NCBI GenBank assembly: GCA_003987725.1
Contig: RXJH01000013.1
Span: forward strand, 100,421-164,420
DNA length: 64,000 bases
Source of the DNA: Hyphomicrobium sp.
GTDB taxonomy: Bacteria > Pseudomonadota > Alphaproteobacteria > Rhizobiales > Hyphomicrobiaceae
Direction: 5' to 3'
Shown: positions 16,449 through 24,827 of the stretch, in pieces
Position numbering within the stretch: position 1 is the first letter of the stretch
Layout: each line of letters opens with the position of its first letter
Made by a program: the position numbers and the translations under genes
The notes under the pieces: generated by a model
Told to the model about the DNA's origin: nothing
The model's database searches: none
What the model saw: the letters and a program-made list of their open reading frames with translations, nothing else

Positions 16449-17691
16449 TCTTCCGCTTCATGGCGGCCACGTTCCTGCGTGGCTGTCGGCCCGCATGGCA
16501 ACGCTCGGCGCGGTCATATGTCAGGCAATCGTAGAAGAATACGGTCGGGACGAATTGTTGGCCCGCCTTGCCCATCCTTTCTCGTTCCAGTCGTTTGGCT
16601 CCGTGATGGGTATGGACTGGCATTCATCCGGCGTCACGACCAGCGTCATCGGCGCGCTGAAACGGGGATTGCGCCCCCTGCAGGATGAGCTTGGGGTTTA
16701 TGTTTGCGGCGGTCGCGGCAAGCAATCGCGTCAGACGCCGCAGGAGTTGAGCATCGTAGGTGAACGCGCAGGCGTTGACGCTGACGGATTGACAAGGACG
16801 AGCCGCCTCGTCGCCAAGGTCGACAGCGCCGCCGTACAGGATGGCTTCGATCTCTATCTTCACGGCTTCTTCGTTACGCGCGAAGGACACTGGACCGTCG
16901 TTCAGCAAGGCATGAACACGGAGAAACGGCAGGCTCGCCGTTACCATTGGTATTCGCAGTCACGATCCAATTTCATCGATGAACCCCATACGGCAATTGA
17001 CGGGCCGGGCCAGGGGGAAATCGTCAACCTTACGGACCGCCGGGCCGAGGCTTCGCGAGCGGCACAACTCGATCTGCTTTCGACCTTGGGTCCTGATAAG
17101 ATCGTCGCGGAATTGCTGGCGGACGCACAACCTCACTCCGAGTCTGGGCAGCAACTTTCGTTGCCTCATCTTGCGATGCCCGCGCACCACGAGGTTCGCG
17201 CGAGCGACGTCTTCATGCGCCGCCTTCATGGAACGCTCGCCGCTGCCGCCGAGCAGGGCCCCAAAGATTTTCCCGATTTGCTGCTGACGCCGGGCGTTGG
17301 CGCAAGAACCGTTCAATCGCTTGCTATGGTCGCGGAAGTTCTGCACGGCGCGCCCTACCGGTTCCAGGATCCGGCGCGGTTTTCCTTGGCACACGGTGGC
17401 AAGGACCGGCACCCCTATCCGGTGCCGACGAAAGTTTACGACGAAACGATCAGGGTTCTGATGTCGGCTGTGCAAAAGGCTAAGCTTGGAAAAAGCGAAA
17501 CGCTTGCAGCGCTGAAACGATTGGATGAGCAGGCAAGACAGCTGGAACGCACCGCCGACGGCCCGTCCTTCGATGACTTCGTCGCTCAGGAACTCGACAA
17601 TTCATCGTTCCTTGGTGGCCGCTCGGTCTTCGGCTGGGAAAATTCGCCGCCGCCAATGCCTGCGACGAAGAAGAAGCGTGGCGCCGCCTAA
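16414..17691 (+). CDS. DUF763 family protein
   Basis: A 425-residue protein. The N-terminus RRTGSADLPLHGGHVPAWL and later VMGMDWHSSGVTTSVIGALK are hallmarks of DUF763, a family of unknown function in archaea and bacteria. Near residue 290 is LLLTPGVGARTVQSLA, which reads as a helix-hairpin-helix, followed by the family's GGKDRHPYPVP motif; this hints at nucleic-acid contact. GGAGG stands eight bases before the ATG. Probably EcfG-controlled with the small gene upstream. A Lys/Arg-rich tail ends the protein. Confidence 0.88.
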   Translation: MEPMARRTGSADLPLHGGHVPAWLSARMATLGAVICQAIVEEYGRDELLARLAHPFSFQSFGSVMGMDWHSSGVTTSVIGALKRGLRPLQDELGVYVCGGRGKQSRQTPQELSIVGERAGVDADGLTRTSRLVAKVDSAAVQDGFDLYLHGFFVTREGHWTVVQQGMNTEKRQARRYHWYSQSRSNFIDEPHTAIDGPGQGEIVNLTDRRAEASRAAQLDLLSTLGPDKIVAELLADAQPHSESGQQLSLPHLAMPAHHEVRASDVFMRRLHGTLAAAAEQGPKDFPDLLLTPGVGARTVQSLAMVAEVLHGAPYRFQDPARFSLAHGGKDRHPYPVPTKVYDETIRVLMSAVQKAKLGKSETLAALKRLDEQARQLERTADGPSFDDFVAQELDNSSFLGGRSVFGWENSPPPMPATKKKRGAA

Positions 17692-17794
17692 AGCAATTCC
17701 AGCAAAAGTGCGCAGCAGTTTTGCGTCCGGAATTGCGTCAAAACAAAAGGCTAGAGCGTTTTCGCGATTCAGAGAACAAACGGAAACGCTCTAG
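17692..17794. repeat. Dispersed palindromic repeat, two hairpins
   Basis: Hairpin A: GCAATTCC (17693-17700) pairs with GGAATTGC (17729-17736), with an inner GCAAAA/TTTTGC pair. Hairpin B: CTAGAGCGTTT (17751-17761) pairs with AAACGCTCTAG (17784-17794), 11 bp perfect. The layout matches the short intergenic palindromes scattered in many Rhizobiales genomes. It fills the gap between two convergent genes; hairpin B contains the stop codon of the Nudix gene. Confidence 0.75.
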
Positions 17795-18204
17795 CGCTTG
17801 CGCCGGCCGTCGAGACCGGCGATGAGCGTCTTCAGCCCGGGCTCCCGCACCTTTCTGACGGCTTCGTCCTGGGGAAACCAAACACGCGTCCGCACGTCCT
17901 GTTCGCGCCAGCGCTTCCGTTGCTTCTTCACCCACAGAACGTAGCAATCAACGGTGAGCACACGTGTCTCTTCCAGCATGATCTTGCGATAGCGGTAGCT
18001 GCCAATCGGTTCGCCGGAAATCTTTCCGGTGACGCCCCCCTCCTGCTTGGCCTCGCGCGCCGCGGCTGCCGGATCGTTCAACCGCTTTGAAGGCCAACCT
18101 TTCGGAATGACCCATCGTCCCGTTTCTCTGGATGAGACGAGAAGGACCTCCAGTCCATCGCGCGTCTTCCGCAGGGGCAGGGCTCCAACCTGTCGAATTG
18201 TCAT
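17791..18204 (-). CDS. Nudix hydrolase
   Basis: A 137-residue Nudix protein. The core VIPKGWPSKRLNDPAAAARE leads into AKQEGGV; the RE-x3-E-x-G-V metal site is present though the first Glu of the textbook box is replaced, as in the diphosphoinositol/diadenosine-polyphosphate-like KGWP subgroup. It probably hydrolyses a nucleoside diphosphate derivative. Its stop lies inside the dispersed palindrome shared with the convergent DUF763 gene. Confidence 0.85.
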   Translation of the reverse strand: MTIRQVGALPLRKTRDGLEVLLVSSRETGRWVIPKGWPSKRLNDPAAAAREAKQEGGVTGKISGEPIGSYRYRKIMLEETRVLTVDCYVLWVKKQRKRWREQDVRTRVWFPQDEAVRKVREPGLKTLIAGLDGRRKR

Positions 18205-18288
18205 AAATTGTCTTCCAGTCGCGCACGTAAGGCCAGATCGCTCATTATCATCGTTTTGAAAGAACGGCTTATTGTTTTAAGGCTGCCA

Positions 18289-18314
18289 GGAACCTTCCTC
18301 TTTTGGGATCCGTT
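18289..18314 (+). promoter_or_regulatory. EcfG-type promoter
   Basis: GGAAC (18289-18293), 17-base spacer, CGTT (18311-18314): exact consensus. The small membrane gene starts 33 bases downstream, after a GGAGG ribosome site. Confidence 0.75.
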
Positions 18315-18346
18315 ACTTTTTCAAACCGATACTGGAGGAAGCAGAA

Positions 18347-18610
18347 ATGGCTATCTATACCGACCCTCAAACGGGTCAGCGAAGGGAAGTTGACGACCTT
18401 TCCCGCTCGACGACAAGCTCATCGTCAATTGGCATTGTCGCATTGTTAATCGCGTTGGCGCTTATCGGCTGGTATTTCTATGGCCGCGTCAGCCCGACCG
18501 TCGATCGGACGAATACAGGCGCTTCGACTGTTACTGAACCCGTAACATCGCCGTCTTCGCCGAACGCCAGCCCGACGCATCCCGCGCCTTCGCCAAATCC
18601 GGGGCCCTAA
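18347..18610 (+). CDS. Small single-span membrane protein
   Basis: An 87-residue protein: short polar N-terminus with Ser/Thr run, one transmembrane helix (IGIVALLIALALIGWYFYG), and a Thr/Ser/Pro-rich tail predicted outside the membrane. GGAGGAAGC precedes the ATG. Directly downstream of an exact EcfG-type promoter. No family recognised. Confidence 0.75.
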   Translation: MAIYTDPQTGQRREVDDLSRSTTSSSSIGIVALLIALALIGWYFYGRVSPTVDRTNTGASTVTEPVTSPSSPNASPTHPAPSPNPGP

Positions 18611-18650
18611 CCAAGGGATGCAATACATATGAATTGGTTCCACGGGCAAC

Positions 18651-18675
18651 AAAAAGCCCCGCGCAATGGCGGGCG
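18651..18675 (-). terminator. Probable minus-strand terminator
   Basis: On the minus strand GCCCGC and GCGGGGC form a short GC stem (one bulge) followed by TTTTTG, 30 bases past the stop of the gene at 18705. Confidence 0.4.
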
Positions 18676-18704
18676 TTACGGCTCAAACGTAGGACGGAGA
18701 GGCT

Positions 18705-18890
18705 TTACTCAGCGCTCTTGGCGAGCCCGGCGAGATGCGCCTCGGCCTCTTCGATCGCTTCCTTGAGATCAGGATGAGCGTCCGCGATGTACTGAGCGCA
18801 CAAAGCCGCGAGATGTTCCTCCCAGTCTTTCTTGGGGGCGAACGGGCTGGGCGGGTCGATGAGATACGTACTAGAGCTTGTGTAAGACAA
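18705..18890 (-). CDS. Small acidic protein, 61 aa (TTG start)
   Basis: Soluble, acidic and helical: KKDWEEHLAALCAQYIADAHPDLKEAIEEAEAHL. The only start in frame is a TTG that overlaps the preceding gene by 20 bases, so it is either translationally coupled or the two frames are one gene split by a frameshift. No family recognised. Confidence 0.5.
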   Translation of the reverse strand: MSYTSSSTYLIDPPSPFAPKKDWEEHLAALCAQYIADAHPDLKEAIEEAEAHLAGLAKSAE

Positions 18891-19077
18891 TGTCGTTTAT
18901 CGTGTTTTCGATCGGATCAGCATAGCGCTTTGCCACTCCGGCTGTCTCCCCATCCAGGGAAAATCCGTACTCGACCCACCCCATCTTATCCATGACAAGC
19001 AACGCTACGTGATTGGTAATCGCATTCGCATCATCTGCCGAAAGCTGACCAGATTTGATAGCCGACTGCCCTCGCAA
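18871..19077 (-). CDS. Small protein, 68 aa (TTG start)
   Basis: Starts at TTG near an AGGAG that is too close for ideal use; later Met codons exist (residues 29 and 32). The chain has helical KSGQLSADDANAITNHVALL, then GETAGVAKRYADPIENTIND. Soluble. It ends 20 bases inside the next co-directional gene. No family recognised. Confidence 0.45.
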   Translation of the reverse strand: MRGQSAIKSGQLSADDANAITNHVALLVMDKMGWVEYGFSLDGETAGVAKRYADPIENTINDIVLHKL

Positions 19078-19176
19078 TCTCCTAGGCGTGGCTCAAGCGT
19101 AAGCTGGACGATACGCATTGTCCGGTCGTGTTTGGAGCGAGGCTTGGCCGTCGCACCGGCCTAACGGTCAAATCTG

Positions 19177-19383
19177 CTATTTTGACTTCACCCGCTCTTT
19201 TGCTTTTTCAGAAAGCTTTTCGACGAGGTCTTTGTCGATAAGAGGGGGGCGGCGATCGACGGGTCGCACGGGTTCGTCAGGCATCCGGTCAACCGCAATC
19301 GGATCGCTTCCCGGAAACGTCTCCTTCAGAGCTTCATCGAGTTCCTTATCGACCTGAGCCTTCGGCTTCTCGCTCGTACCCAT
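19177..19383 (-). CDS. Small charged protein with ETFPGSDP motif
   Basis: A 68-residue soluble protein. Residues 10-35 carry VDKELDEALKETFPGSDPIA, a motif seen in many short uncharacterised proteobacterial proteins (consensus DEALxETFPASDP). The rest is Lys/Glu/Pro-rich. GGAG precedes the ATG by seven bases. An exact EcfG-type promoter sits about 80 bases upstream, fitting a stress role. Confidence 0.7.
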   Translation of the reverse strand: MGTSEKPKAQVDKELDEALKETFPGSDPIAVDRMPDEPVRPVDRRPPLIDKDLVEKLSEKAKERVKSK

Positions 19384-19461
19384 GGGCTTCTCCAAAACGG
19401 GGTTCTCCAAAACGCCCGCGTGATCGGCACTTGCCGCGCATCCGCAAGTGCATCGGGCTTG

Positions 19462-19487
19462 AACGCGCGCCAGGAACGCAAGGTTCC
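19462..19487 (-). promoter_or_regulatory. EcfG-type promoter
   Basis: On the minus strand GGAAC (19487-19483), 17-base spacer, CGTT (19465-19462): exact consensus, driving the ETFPGSDP-motif gene. Confidence 0.7.
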
Positions 19488-19589
19488 GATAGGCACACGG
19501 ACAATTGACGATAGATTCTTGAGCGCGACGGCTGGAAAGCCGGTACATAAGGGCGGCGGATTTCGCACATGTGTCGGTCGGAGGCCGAA

Positions 19590-19805
19590 ATGGACAGATT
19601 GCTCCAAAACCCAGGCTTCAGGTTTCACTTCCTGGCCTACGTGCTCGTCAACGTAGGCCTTTTGATCATAAATCTTTTGAACCCGCAGACGATCTGGTTC
19701 TACTGGGTGCTCATTGGCTGGGGCATCGGTCTCGCCGCCCATGCCTATTCTGTTTGGCACGCACCCGCTCGCCCAGTGAGACCTGTGCGGCCCATTCGCA
19801 GGTGA
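19590..19805 (+). CDS. 2TM-domain small membrane protein
   Basis: A 71-residue protein: MDRLLQNPGFRFHFLAY, first helix (VLVNVGLLIINLL), short loop NPQTIW, second helix (FYWVLIGWGIGLAAHAYSVW), then a basic Pro/Arg tail. This matches the 2TM domain family, whose function is unknown. GGAGG stands five bases before the ATG; an upstream ATG at 19569 is less likely. Confidence 0.75.
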   Translation: MDRLLQNPGFRFHFLAYVLVNVGLLIINLLNPQTIWFYWVLIGWGIGLAAHAYSVWHAPARPVRPVRPIRR

Positions 19806-19834
19806 GCTGCTACGAAGCCGCCTAGACCTCGCTG

Positions 19835-19861
19835 CCGAGGGGAATAGCGAGTGCCCCTCGG
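19835..19861. terminator. GC-rich hairpin, possible terminator
   Basis: An 8-bp perfect stem CCGAGGGG/CCCCTCGG with an 11-base loop, 30 bases past the 2TM gene; no T-run follows, so termination is uncertain. Confidence 0.3.
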
Positions 19862-19967
19862 AAAGCTGAGCAAGGCTAAGCGGGCGGCCGCCATCCGGGC
19901 GAAATCGCGCAGATTTCGCGACCAGGACGGAGTGGCAATCCCGCGGCGGTCGCGCTAGAAGCGGCGC

Positions 19968-21860
19968 ATGCATTCATCTTCCTCAAAGATCGTGGGGACG
20001 GCCGAGTCGGCCCCCTCCCAAGCAAGCTCTGCCAGGCCGGCCTCGCCAAGTCTCGCTGAAGGTTTCGTCCTGCTCGACAACAGCACGAGCCTCCAAGCTG
20101 TATCGAAGCTGTTCGAGAAGCCCGTCGAGATCATCCGCGCCGACGCCCCCGAAGACGTCGAAGCCGCGCTGGCGGCCCTGCAGGCTGGGATCGCCCGTGG
20201 CTTGCACGCAGCCGGATTTTTCTCCTACGAGCTTGGCTATCTGCTCGAGCCGAAGCTGACGCATCTTTTGCCCGAACGGCGTAAAGTGCCGTTCCTCTGG
20301 TTCGGCCTTTATACTGCGCCACGCGAAATGACGGGCGGCGAGGTGCAGGGCTGGTTGACTGAAGAGGCGATCGGAAATCCGACACTCGGCGAGCTTGCCC
20401 ACAGCTGGGACAGCGTTTCCTATTTGAAGCGCTTCGAAGAAGTCCAAAAGAACATTCGCAGCGGCGACATCTACCAGCTCAATCTGACCTTCAAGGCGAA
20501 GTTCAATCTCCAAGGCTCTCCGCTCGCCCTCTACCGCGACCTGCGGCTGAAACAGCGCGTCGCCTATGCGGGTCTCGTCGACACCGGAGACGTCACCATC
20601 CTCTCGGCCTCGCCCGAGCTCTTTATCGACTTGCACGATCGCGTCATTGAGACCCGCCCCATGAAGGGAACAGCGCCGCGCGCCGGCACGCCCGAAGGCG
20701 AGGCTGAGGTGCGCCACGGCCTTTCCACCGACATCAAAAATCGCGCCGAAAATCTGATGATCGTCGATTTGATGCGCAATGACCTCGGGCGCATTGCCGA
20801 CCTCGGGTCGGTGACCGTGACGGATCTCTTCACGATCGAGACCTTCAAGACCCTGCATCAGATGACGTCGGGCGTGCGCGCCCATCTGAAGGAGGGCGTC
20901 GGCATTCGGGATATTCTGAAAGCCATCTTCCCGCCTGGCTCCATCACGGGTGCGCCAAAAATCCGGGCGATGGAACTGATCCGCGAGTTGGAAACCGAAC
21001 CTCGTGGTGTCTATTGCGGAGCCATCGGAAATTTCTCACCCGACGGTTCGGCTCAGTTCAACGTCGTCATCCGAACGGCTGTGATCGATCGCAAGGGCGC
21101 GGGCGAGATGGGCATCGGCTCCGGCATCGTCGCCGACTCCGACGGTCCGAAAGAATACGCCGAGTGCCTCCTCAAAATGAAATTCCTGACCGACCCTGTT
21201 CGCCGGTTCGAGCTGATTGAGACGATGCTCTATGTGCCGGGGGATGGCGTGTGGCTCAGGGGCTATCATCTGGCCCGGCTGGCGGCGTCGGCGGCATACT
21301 TCGGATACGTCTACGACGCCGCGAAGGTGCGCGACGCGATCGACAAGGCAATCGCCAGTGACTCGGAAAAGCGCCTTCGCGTGCGATTGCTTCTCGACGA
21401 GGATGGAGCCGTCACCGCGACCGCAACGCAGCAACCGGAAACCGCGGCCGATGCCGTCATGCGCTACGTCATCTCCGACACGCGCGTAAACAGCGGCGAT
21501 CTGTTCCTGTACCACAAGACCACACGCCGCGAGCTTTATGACCGGGAGTGGAAACACTACTCCGAAACGCTCGGCGCCGACGAGGTGATCTATCTGAATG
21601 AGAATGGAGAACTCGCCGAAGGCAGCCGAACGACGATCTTTGTCGAGCGCGACGGCAAACTCCTGACGCCACGGCTCGCAGCCGGACTGCTGCCCGGTAC
21701 GCTGCGGGCCGCGCTCATCGACAAGGGAAGAGCGGTCGAAGCCGCGCTGACGATCGAAGACGTCAACGCGGCCAGCGCGATTTATCTCGGGAATTCTGTG
21801 CGCGGGCTAATCCGCGCCGAACCTTTGGTGCCGCGCCTATTGGGCGACAACCGGCACTAG
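19968..21860 (+). CDS. pabB: Aminodeoxychorismate synthase I fused to class IV aminotransferase (PabBC)
   Basis: A 630-residue fusion. Residues ~60-405 are the chorismate-binding PabB part: SGDIYQLNLTFKAKF, ASPELFIDL, TRPMKGTAPR, NRAENLMIVDLMRND and IVADSDGPKEYAECL. Residues ~410-625 are a class IV PLP enzyme like aminodeoxychorismate lyase (PabC), with LIETMLYV, RGYHLARLAASA, HKTTRRELYD (likely PLP lysine) and LAEGSRTTIFV. Together they turn chorismate plus ammonia into p-aminobenzoate for folate; the glutaminase PabA is not in the window. Such fusions are known in Proteobacteria. Confidence 0.92.
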   Translation: MHSSSSKIVGTAESAPSQASSARPASPSLAEGFVLLDNSTSLQAVSKLFEKPVEIIRADAPEDVEAALAALQAGIARGLHAAGFFSYELGYLLEPKLTHLLPERRKVPFLWFGLYTAPREMTGGEVQGWLTEEAIGNPTLGELAHSWDSVSYLKRFEEVQKNIRSGDIYQLNLTFKAKFNLQGSPLALYRDLRLKQRVAYAGLVDTGDVTILSASPELFIDLHDRVIETRPMKGTAPRAGTPEGEAEVRHGLSTDIKNRAENLMIVDLMRNDLGRIADLGSVTVTDLFTIETFKTLHQMTSGVRAHLKEGVGIRDILKAIFPPGSITGAPKIRAMELIRELETEPRGVYCGAIGNFSPDGSAQFNVVIRTAVIDRKGAGEMGIGSGIVADSDGPKEYAECLLKMKFLTDPVRRFELIETMLYVPGDGVWLRGYHLARLAASAAYFGYVYDAAKVRDAIDKAIASDSEKRLRVRLLLDEDGAVTATATQQPETAADAVMRYVISDTRVNSGDLFLYHKTTRRELYDREWKHYSETLGADEVIYLNENGELAEGSRTTIFVERDGKLLTPRLAAGLLPGTLRAALIDKGRAVEAALTIEDVNAASAIYLGNSVRGLIRAEPLVPRLLGDNRH

Positions 21861-22070
21861 GAGCGGTCGGTTTCCAGCAGGGATCTGCGTAACGGGGCTT
21901 AGCGTCTTGACCGAAGTCTTCGTCTCTTGACGCGAAGCGATGGCGGTCGCCGCAAGAGCCGCCAACGTCAACGCAAGCGCGGTGATAATGGCTTTCGATG
22001 AAAGCCGTGCGCGGCGTGCAAAGACCTGAGGAATCTCTTTCGACATGCCCTGTTCGATACTCAGCAGCAT
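21837..22070 (-). CDS. Small single-span membrane protein
   Basis: 77 residues from the ATG at 22070 (a second ATG at 22046 is possible). A basic stretch (ARRARLSSK) and one helix (AIITALALTLAALAATAIA), with the tail outside. Its 3' end overlaps the pabBC end by 24 bases on the opposite strand. No family recognised. Confidence 0.5.
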   Translation of the reverse strand: MLLSIEQGMSKEIPQVFARRARLSSKAIITALALTLAALAATAIASRQETKTSVKTLSPVTQIPAGNRPLLVPVVAQ

Positions 22071-22190
22071 GACGACGCTCTAGTCCGCTCGATGCCGCGC
22101 GACACCTGCGCACATAGTAAACGGACGGTCTCACGAAAACGAAAAATTGCAACGAGCTCCGCTGAAAAAAGGATCACTCCGCGCGTCGCC

Positions 22191-22367
22191 TCACATCCCG
22201 CGAACCATGCAGCCGAGCATAAGGATCATGTACGAGACGAGCATGGCCCAAGATTCATTTCCCGTTAGCCAAGGGATCTCTGCACCGAAGAACTTCGACA
22301 TCAGAACGACCACCGTCAGGATCACTGAAAGCATAAAAGTTACAATGCCTGGCGCCTTCAAACCCAT
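22191..22367 (-). CDS. Small two-span membrane protein
   Basis: 58 residues from the ATG giving MGLKAPGIVTFMLSVIL, preceded by GGGAG at eight bases. Two hydrophobic helices (VTFMLSVILTVVVLMSKFF and WAMLVSYMILMLGCMV) separated by GAEIPWLTGNES. Short proteins of this shape are conserved in Rhizobiales; function unknown. Confidence 0.7.
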   Translation of the reverse strand: MGLKAPGIVTFMLSVILTVVVLMSKFFGAEIPWLTGNESWAMLVSYMILMLGCMVRGM

Positions 22368-22524
22368 GTCGTGCACTCCCTGCTCGGCTCTCAATCGAAC
22401 GCGCATATCATCCCCCCTTGGTCTCATGGGTTCGCAATCGCGAATCTTTATAGCAGGCGGCAAAGCCCGTTGAGCCGATGCGCGGCCGATTGCATGTGGA
22501 AAGCTTTAGGCGGTGCCGATTTGC

Positions 22525-24345
22525 CTAAGTGCGCTGGGTGGGGCTGGCGGGTGCGCCGGAGATGCGCCTCGGACGAAACAACCGGGCGAGCCAGGCCAGC
22601 AAAATCAAGCCGATAAGACCGGCCCCCACGATCGCTTGCGGATGTTTATCCCAGAGCAGCAGCGGCGCCACCCGGCCATCCCAGACGAGCTTGATGTCGT
22701 CCCCCAGCACCTTGGTGGAATACCCAGCCGCCGGCGCGAGCATCATGTCGGCCGCGGCTCCTTGATCGCTGCTAGCGATGATGCGCTCGCGGACCCGGCG
22801 CGATGCCAGGACCTGCATCTTGGCGGGATCGGCGGAGACGGCCCGCAAGACTTTCTCACGCGGCCCCGGCTTCAATCCTGAGAGGTAGCCGGCGAGCGCC
22901 CGAAGCTCATCCTCGGAAAGTGATCTGAGGAGGCTGTCGAGATCGCTCGAGCCAAGCGTGAACAGCATCTCGCGCGCATCCGGAGGGACGCTCGCAATCC
23001 GAATGATCGCGATCCGGTCGTTGAGCGCCAGAATTCGGTCGAGGGAAGCCCGAGTGAGATCCTTCGGCGATATCCGCTTATGCAACTCGTAGTCGGTCAC
23101 CTTTCCGAGCTGATCGCCCGCCAGCGCCGACCAGTCGAGCCCGGCACCGACCGACTTCAGGTCGCGCGCGATTTCGAGTCCCTTCTCCGGCATCAGGTGA
23201 ACGGCGGTGTTCAGCGAGCCGTCCTGCAGACGGTTCAGAATGGCCGGCTCGCCTTCAGAGGCGACCAGGATCGACACCACCTCGTCGAGCCGCGGCAGGG
23301 CATCTGGCTTCACACCGTCGAGGAATTTTCGGAATTCGCCGTTCTCGTCCGCAATCCTCAGAACGAGTGCATGCGCCCGCCGAAACGTTTGCCAGACATT
23401 GATGACATTGTCCGCGGCGGCGTTCGCGATCTCCGCAACGTGTTCGTTCATCTGATCACGAAGCGTATTGGCGAGTTCTTCGCGAACCTTGTCCTTTGTC
23501 GCCGGCGCCTTCATTTCGGTGGCGATGATCGGCAGCACGCCGTTGCGGAAGTCCCAGAGATCCTTAGCGATAAGGACAAGGCCGACGCCGCCTGCCACGA
23601 CCGATACCAGCCGGGACAGCACACTGCCGACGATGCGCTGGCCCACGCGCTCCGCGAGATTGGCAAGCTGACGCCGCACGATCAGGATCGTCGCGCCGGC
23701 AAGCCCGCCGCTCGACTCCTTCAGCACCGAACCGGCCGATACGCCGCTTGTGCCCTTGTTGGGATCAACGACGACGCCTTTGCTCGCGTCGCTGGCCAGA
23801 GCATCGGCGACGGCGCTTCCATAACGGGGGCCGACATAGGCTTTGAGACAGTCGAGGAGGGGCCCAGTCGCGTCGGAGCTGGCGAATTCGATCGATTTGC
23901 CGACTTCGGTCGCAACACCGGTCGCCAGATCCTCGATCCCGGCTTTCACCGCATCCGAGCGATAAACCCGCTCGGCGACCGCCGTGGCCAGCTGTTGGGA
24001 CTTTTCACTGTCGGCCAGTGATTGAAGCCGCTCCGACCAGCTCGTCTCGTTCGTTATCTCCGCAACCGCTATATCGACGCGGCTGTCGATGATCTGGTCG
24101 AGATTCCGCTGCCGCCACTGGTCGGCAACTAACGCCTTGTAATCGATAGATTTTGTGCCGTTTTTTATCGCCTCTGTCGCGATCCCGGCGACGGCGGCTC
24201 TCAGCGCGGCGTCGTCCTTGGCTTGGCAGGCCTCATAATCCGCCCGGCTGATGGGCTCGGCAACGGCAATCCGCAGTGGGATCTGGCACAATATCATCGC
24301 TGTAACGGTCAACAGCGAAACGGGCAGACGCAAGGAAACGGTCAC
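22525..24345 (-). CDS. Large exported membrane-anchored protein of unknown function
   Basis: A 606-residue protein. Residues 1-29 form a signal peptide. The body is mostly helical and charged, with a hydrophobic segment near residues 240-262 (VVAGGVGLVLIAKDLWDF) and a C-terminal transmembrane helix (AIVGAGLIGLILLAWLARLF) followed by a basic cytoplasmic end. The long middle region has repeated helical motifs such as LPRLDEVVSILVASEGEP and SEDELRALAGYLSGLK. One cysteine pair lies near residues 39 and 168. Stands alone between unrelated genes. I do not recognise the family. Confidence 0.75.
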   Translation of the reverse strand: MTVSLRLPVSLLTVTAMILCQIPLRIAVAEPISRADYEACQAKDDAALRAAVAGIATEAIKNGTKSIDYKALVADQWRQRNLDQIIDSRVDIAVAEITNETSWSERLQSLADSEKSQQLATAVAERVYRSDAVKAGIEDLATGVATEVGKSIEFASSDATGPLLDCLKAYVGPRYGSAVADALASDASKGVVVDPNKGTSGVSAGSVLKESSGGLAGATILIVRRQLANLAERVGQRIVGSVLSRLVSVVAGGVGLVLIAKDLWDFRNGVLPIIATEMKAPATKDKVREELANTLRDQMNEHVAEIANAAADNVINVWQTFRRAHALVLRIADENGEFRKFLDGVKPDALPRLDEVVSILVASEGEPAILNRLQDGSLNTAVHLMPEKGLEIARDLKSVGAGLDWSALAGDQLGKVTDYELHKRISPKDLTRASLDRILALNDRIAIIRIASVPPDAREMLFTLGSSDLDSLLRSLSEDELRALAGYLSGLKPGPREKVLRAVSADPAKMQVLASRRVRERIIASSDQGAAADMMLAPAAGYSTKVLGDDIKLVWDGRVAPLLLWDKHPQAIVGAGLIGLILLAWLARLFRPRRISGAPASPTQRT

Positions 24346-24827
24346 TTCAGCTCAGTCCCAGGCCGATCCTACCGGTGGGCTTCCGCGGGACGCGGCCGGT
24401 AACGCCGGTTTAAGTATAAAGCATCGATTACGTGGGAACAGTGTCTAGAAGCTCAGGGTTGCTGGATAATCATCTGCTCCAGCTGGTTTACGCGTCCCCA
24501 TTCTCGAAAATACCGATCTCGAAGGAGACTGTATCCTGAAGAACCCAAGTTTCCCCCAGGAAGGCGTAGCCTTGTGCCGCAATGCGGTAACATTTTCGCG
24601 GCAAACGGCGGCGCGGCATGAAGTCCACCTTAACCAATCGTCAGTATCCGAAGGTCAAAACCTATGGAGTTTTCAGCTACTTCGTAATACCTTCACAAAC
24701 CAAATCTGAGCTGAGGGTATCTGCAAAATAGCTCAAATACGCGGCGACGCGACAAAGTTGCGTTGGCATCTGAAACAACCCCGTCGTATTAGCGTCCCAC
24801 AGGGTAATAACGAGTTCAACGTAGGTA
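24346..24827. other. Intergenic stretch, possible leader or small RNA
   Basis: About 480 bases with no convincing ORF. An EcfG-like element (GGAAC 24435-24439, 17 bases, GGTT 24457-24460) points to the plus strand 370 bases before the hydrolase, too far for an ordinary leader. No hairpin terminator seen before 24827. Confidence 0.4.

Noticed and set aside
23080-24021. Plus-strand open frame opposite the 606-residue exported protein
   Set aside because: The minus strand has signal peptide and membrane helices; the plus frame is Arg/His-rich without features.
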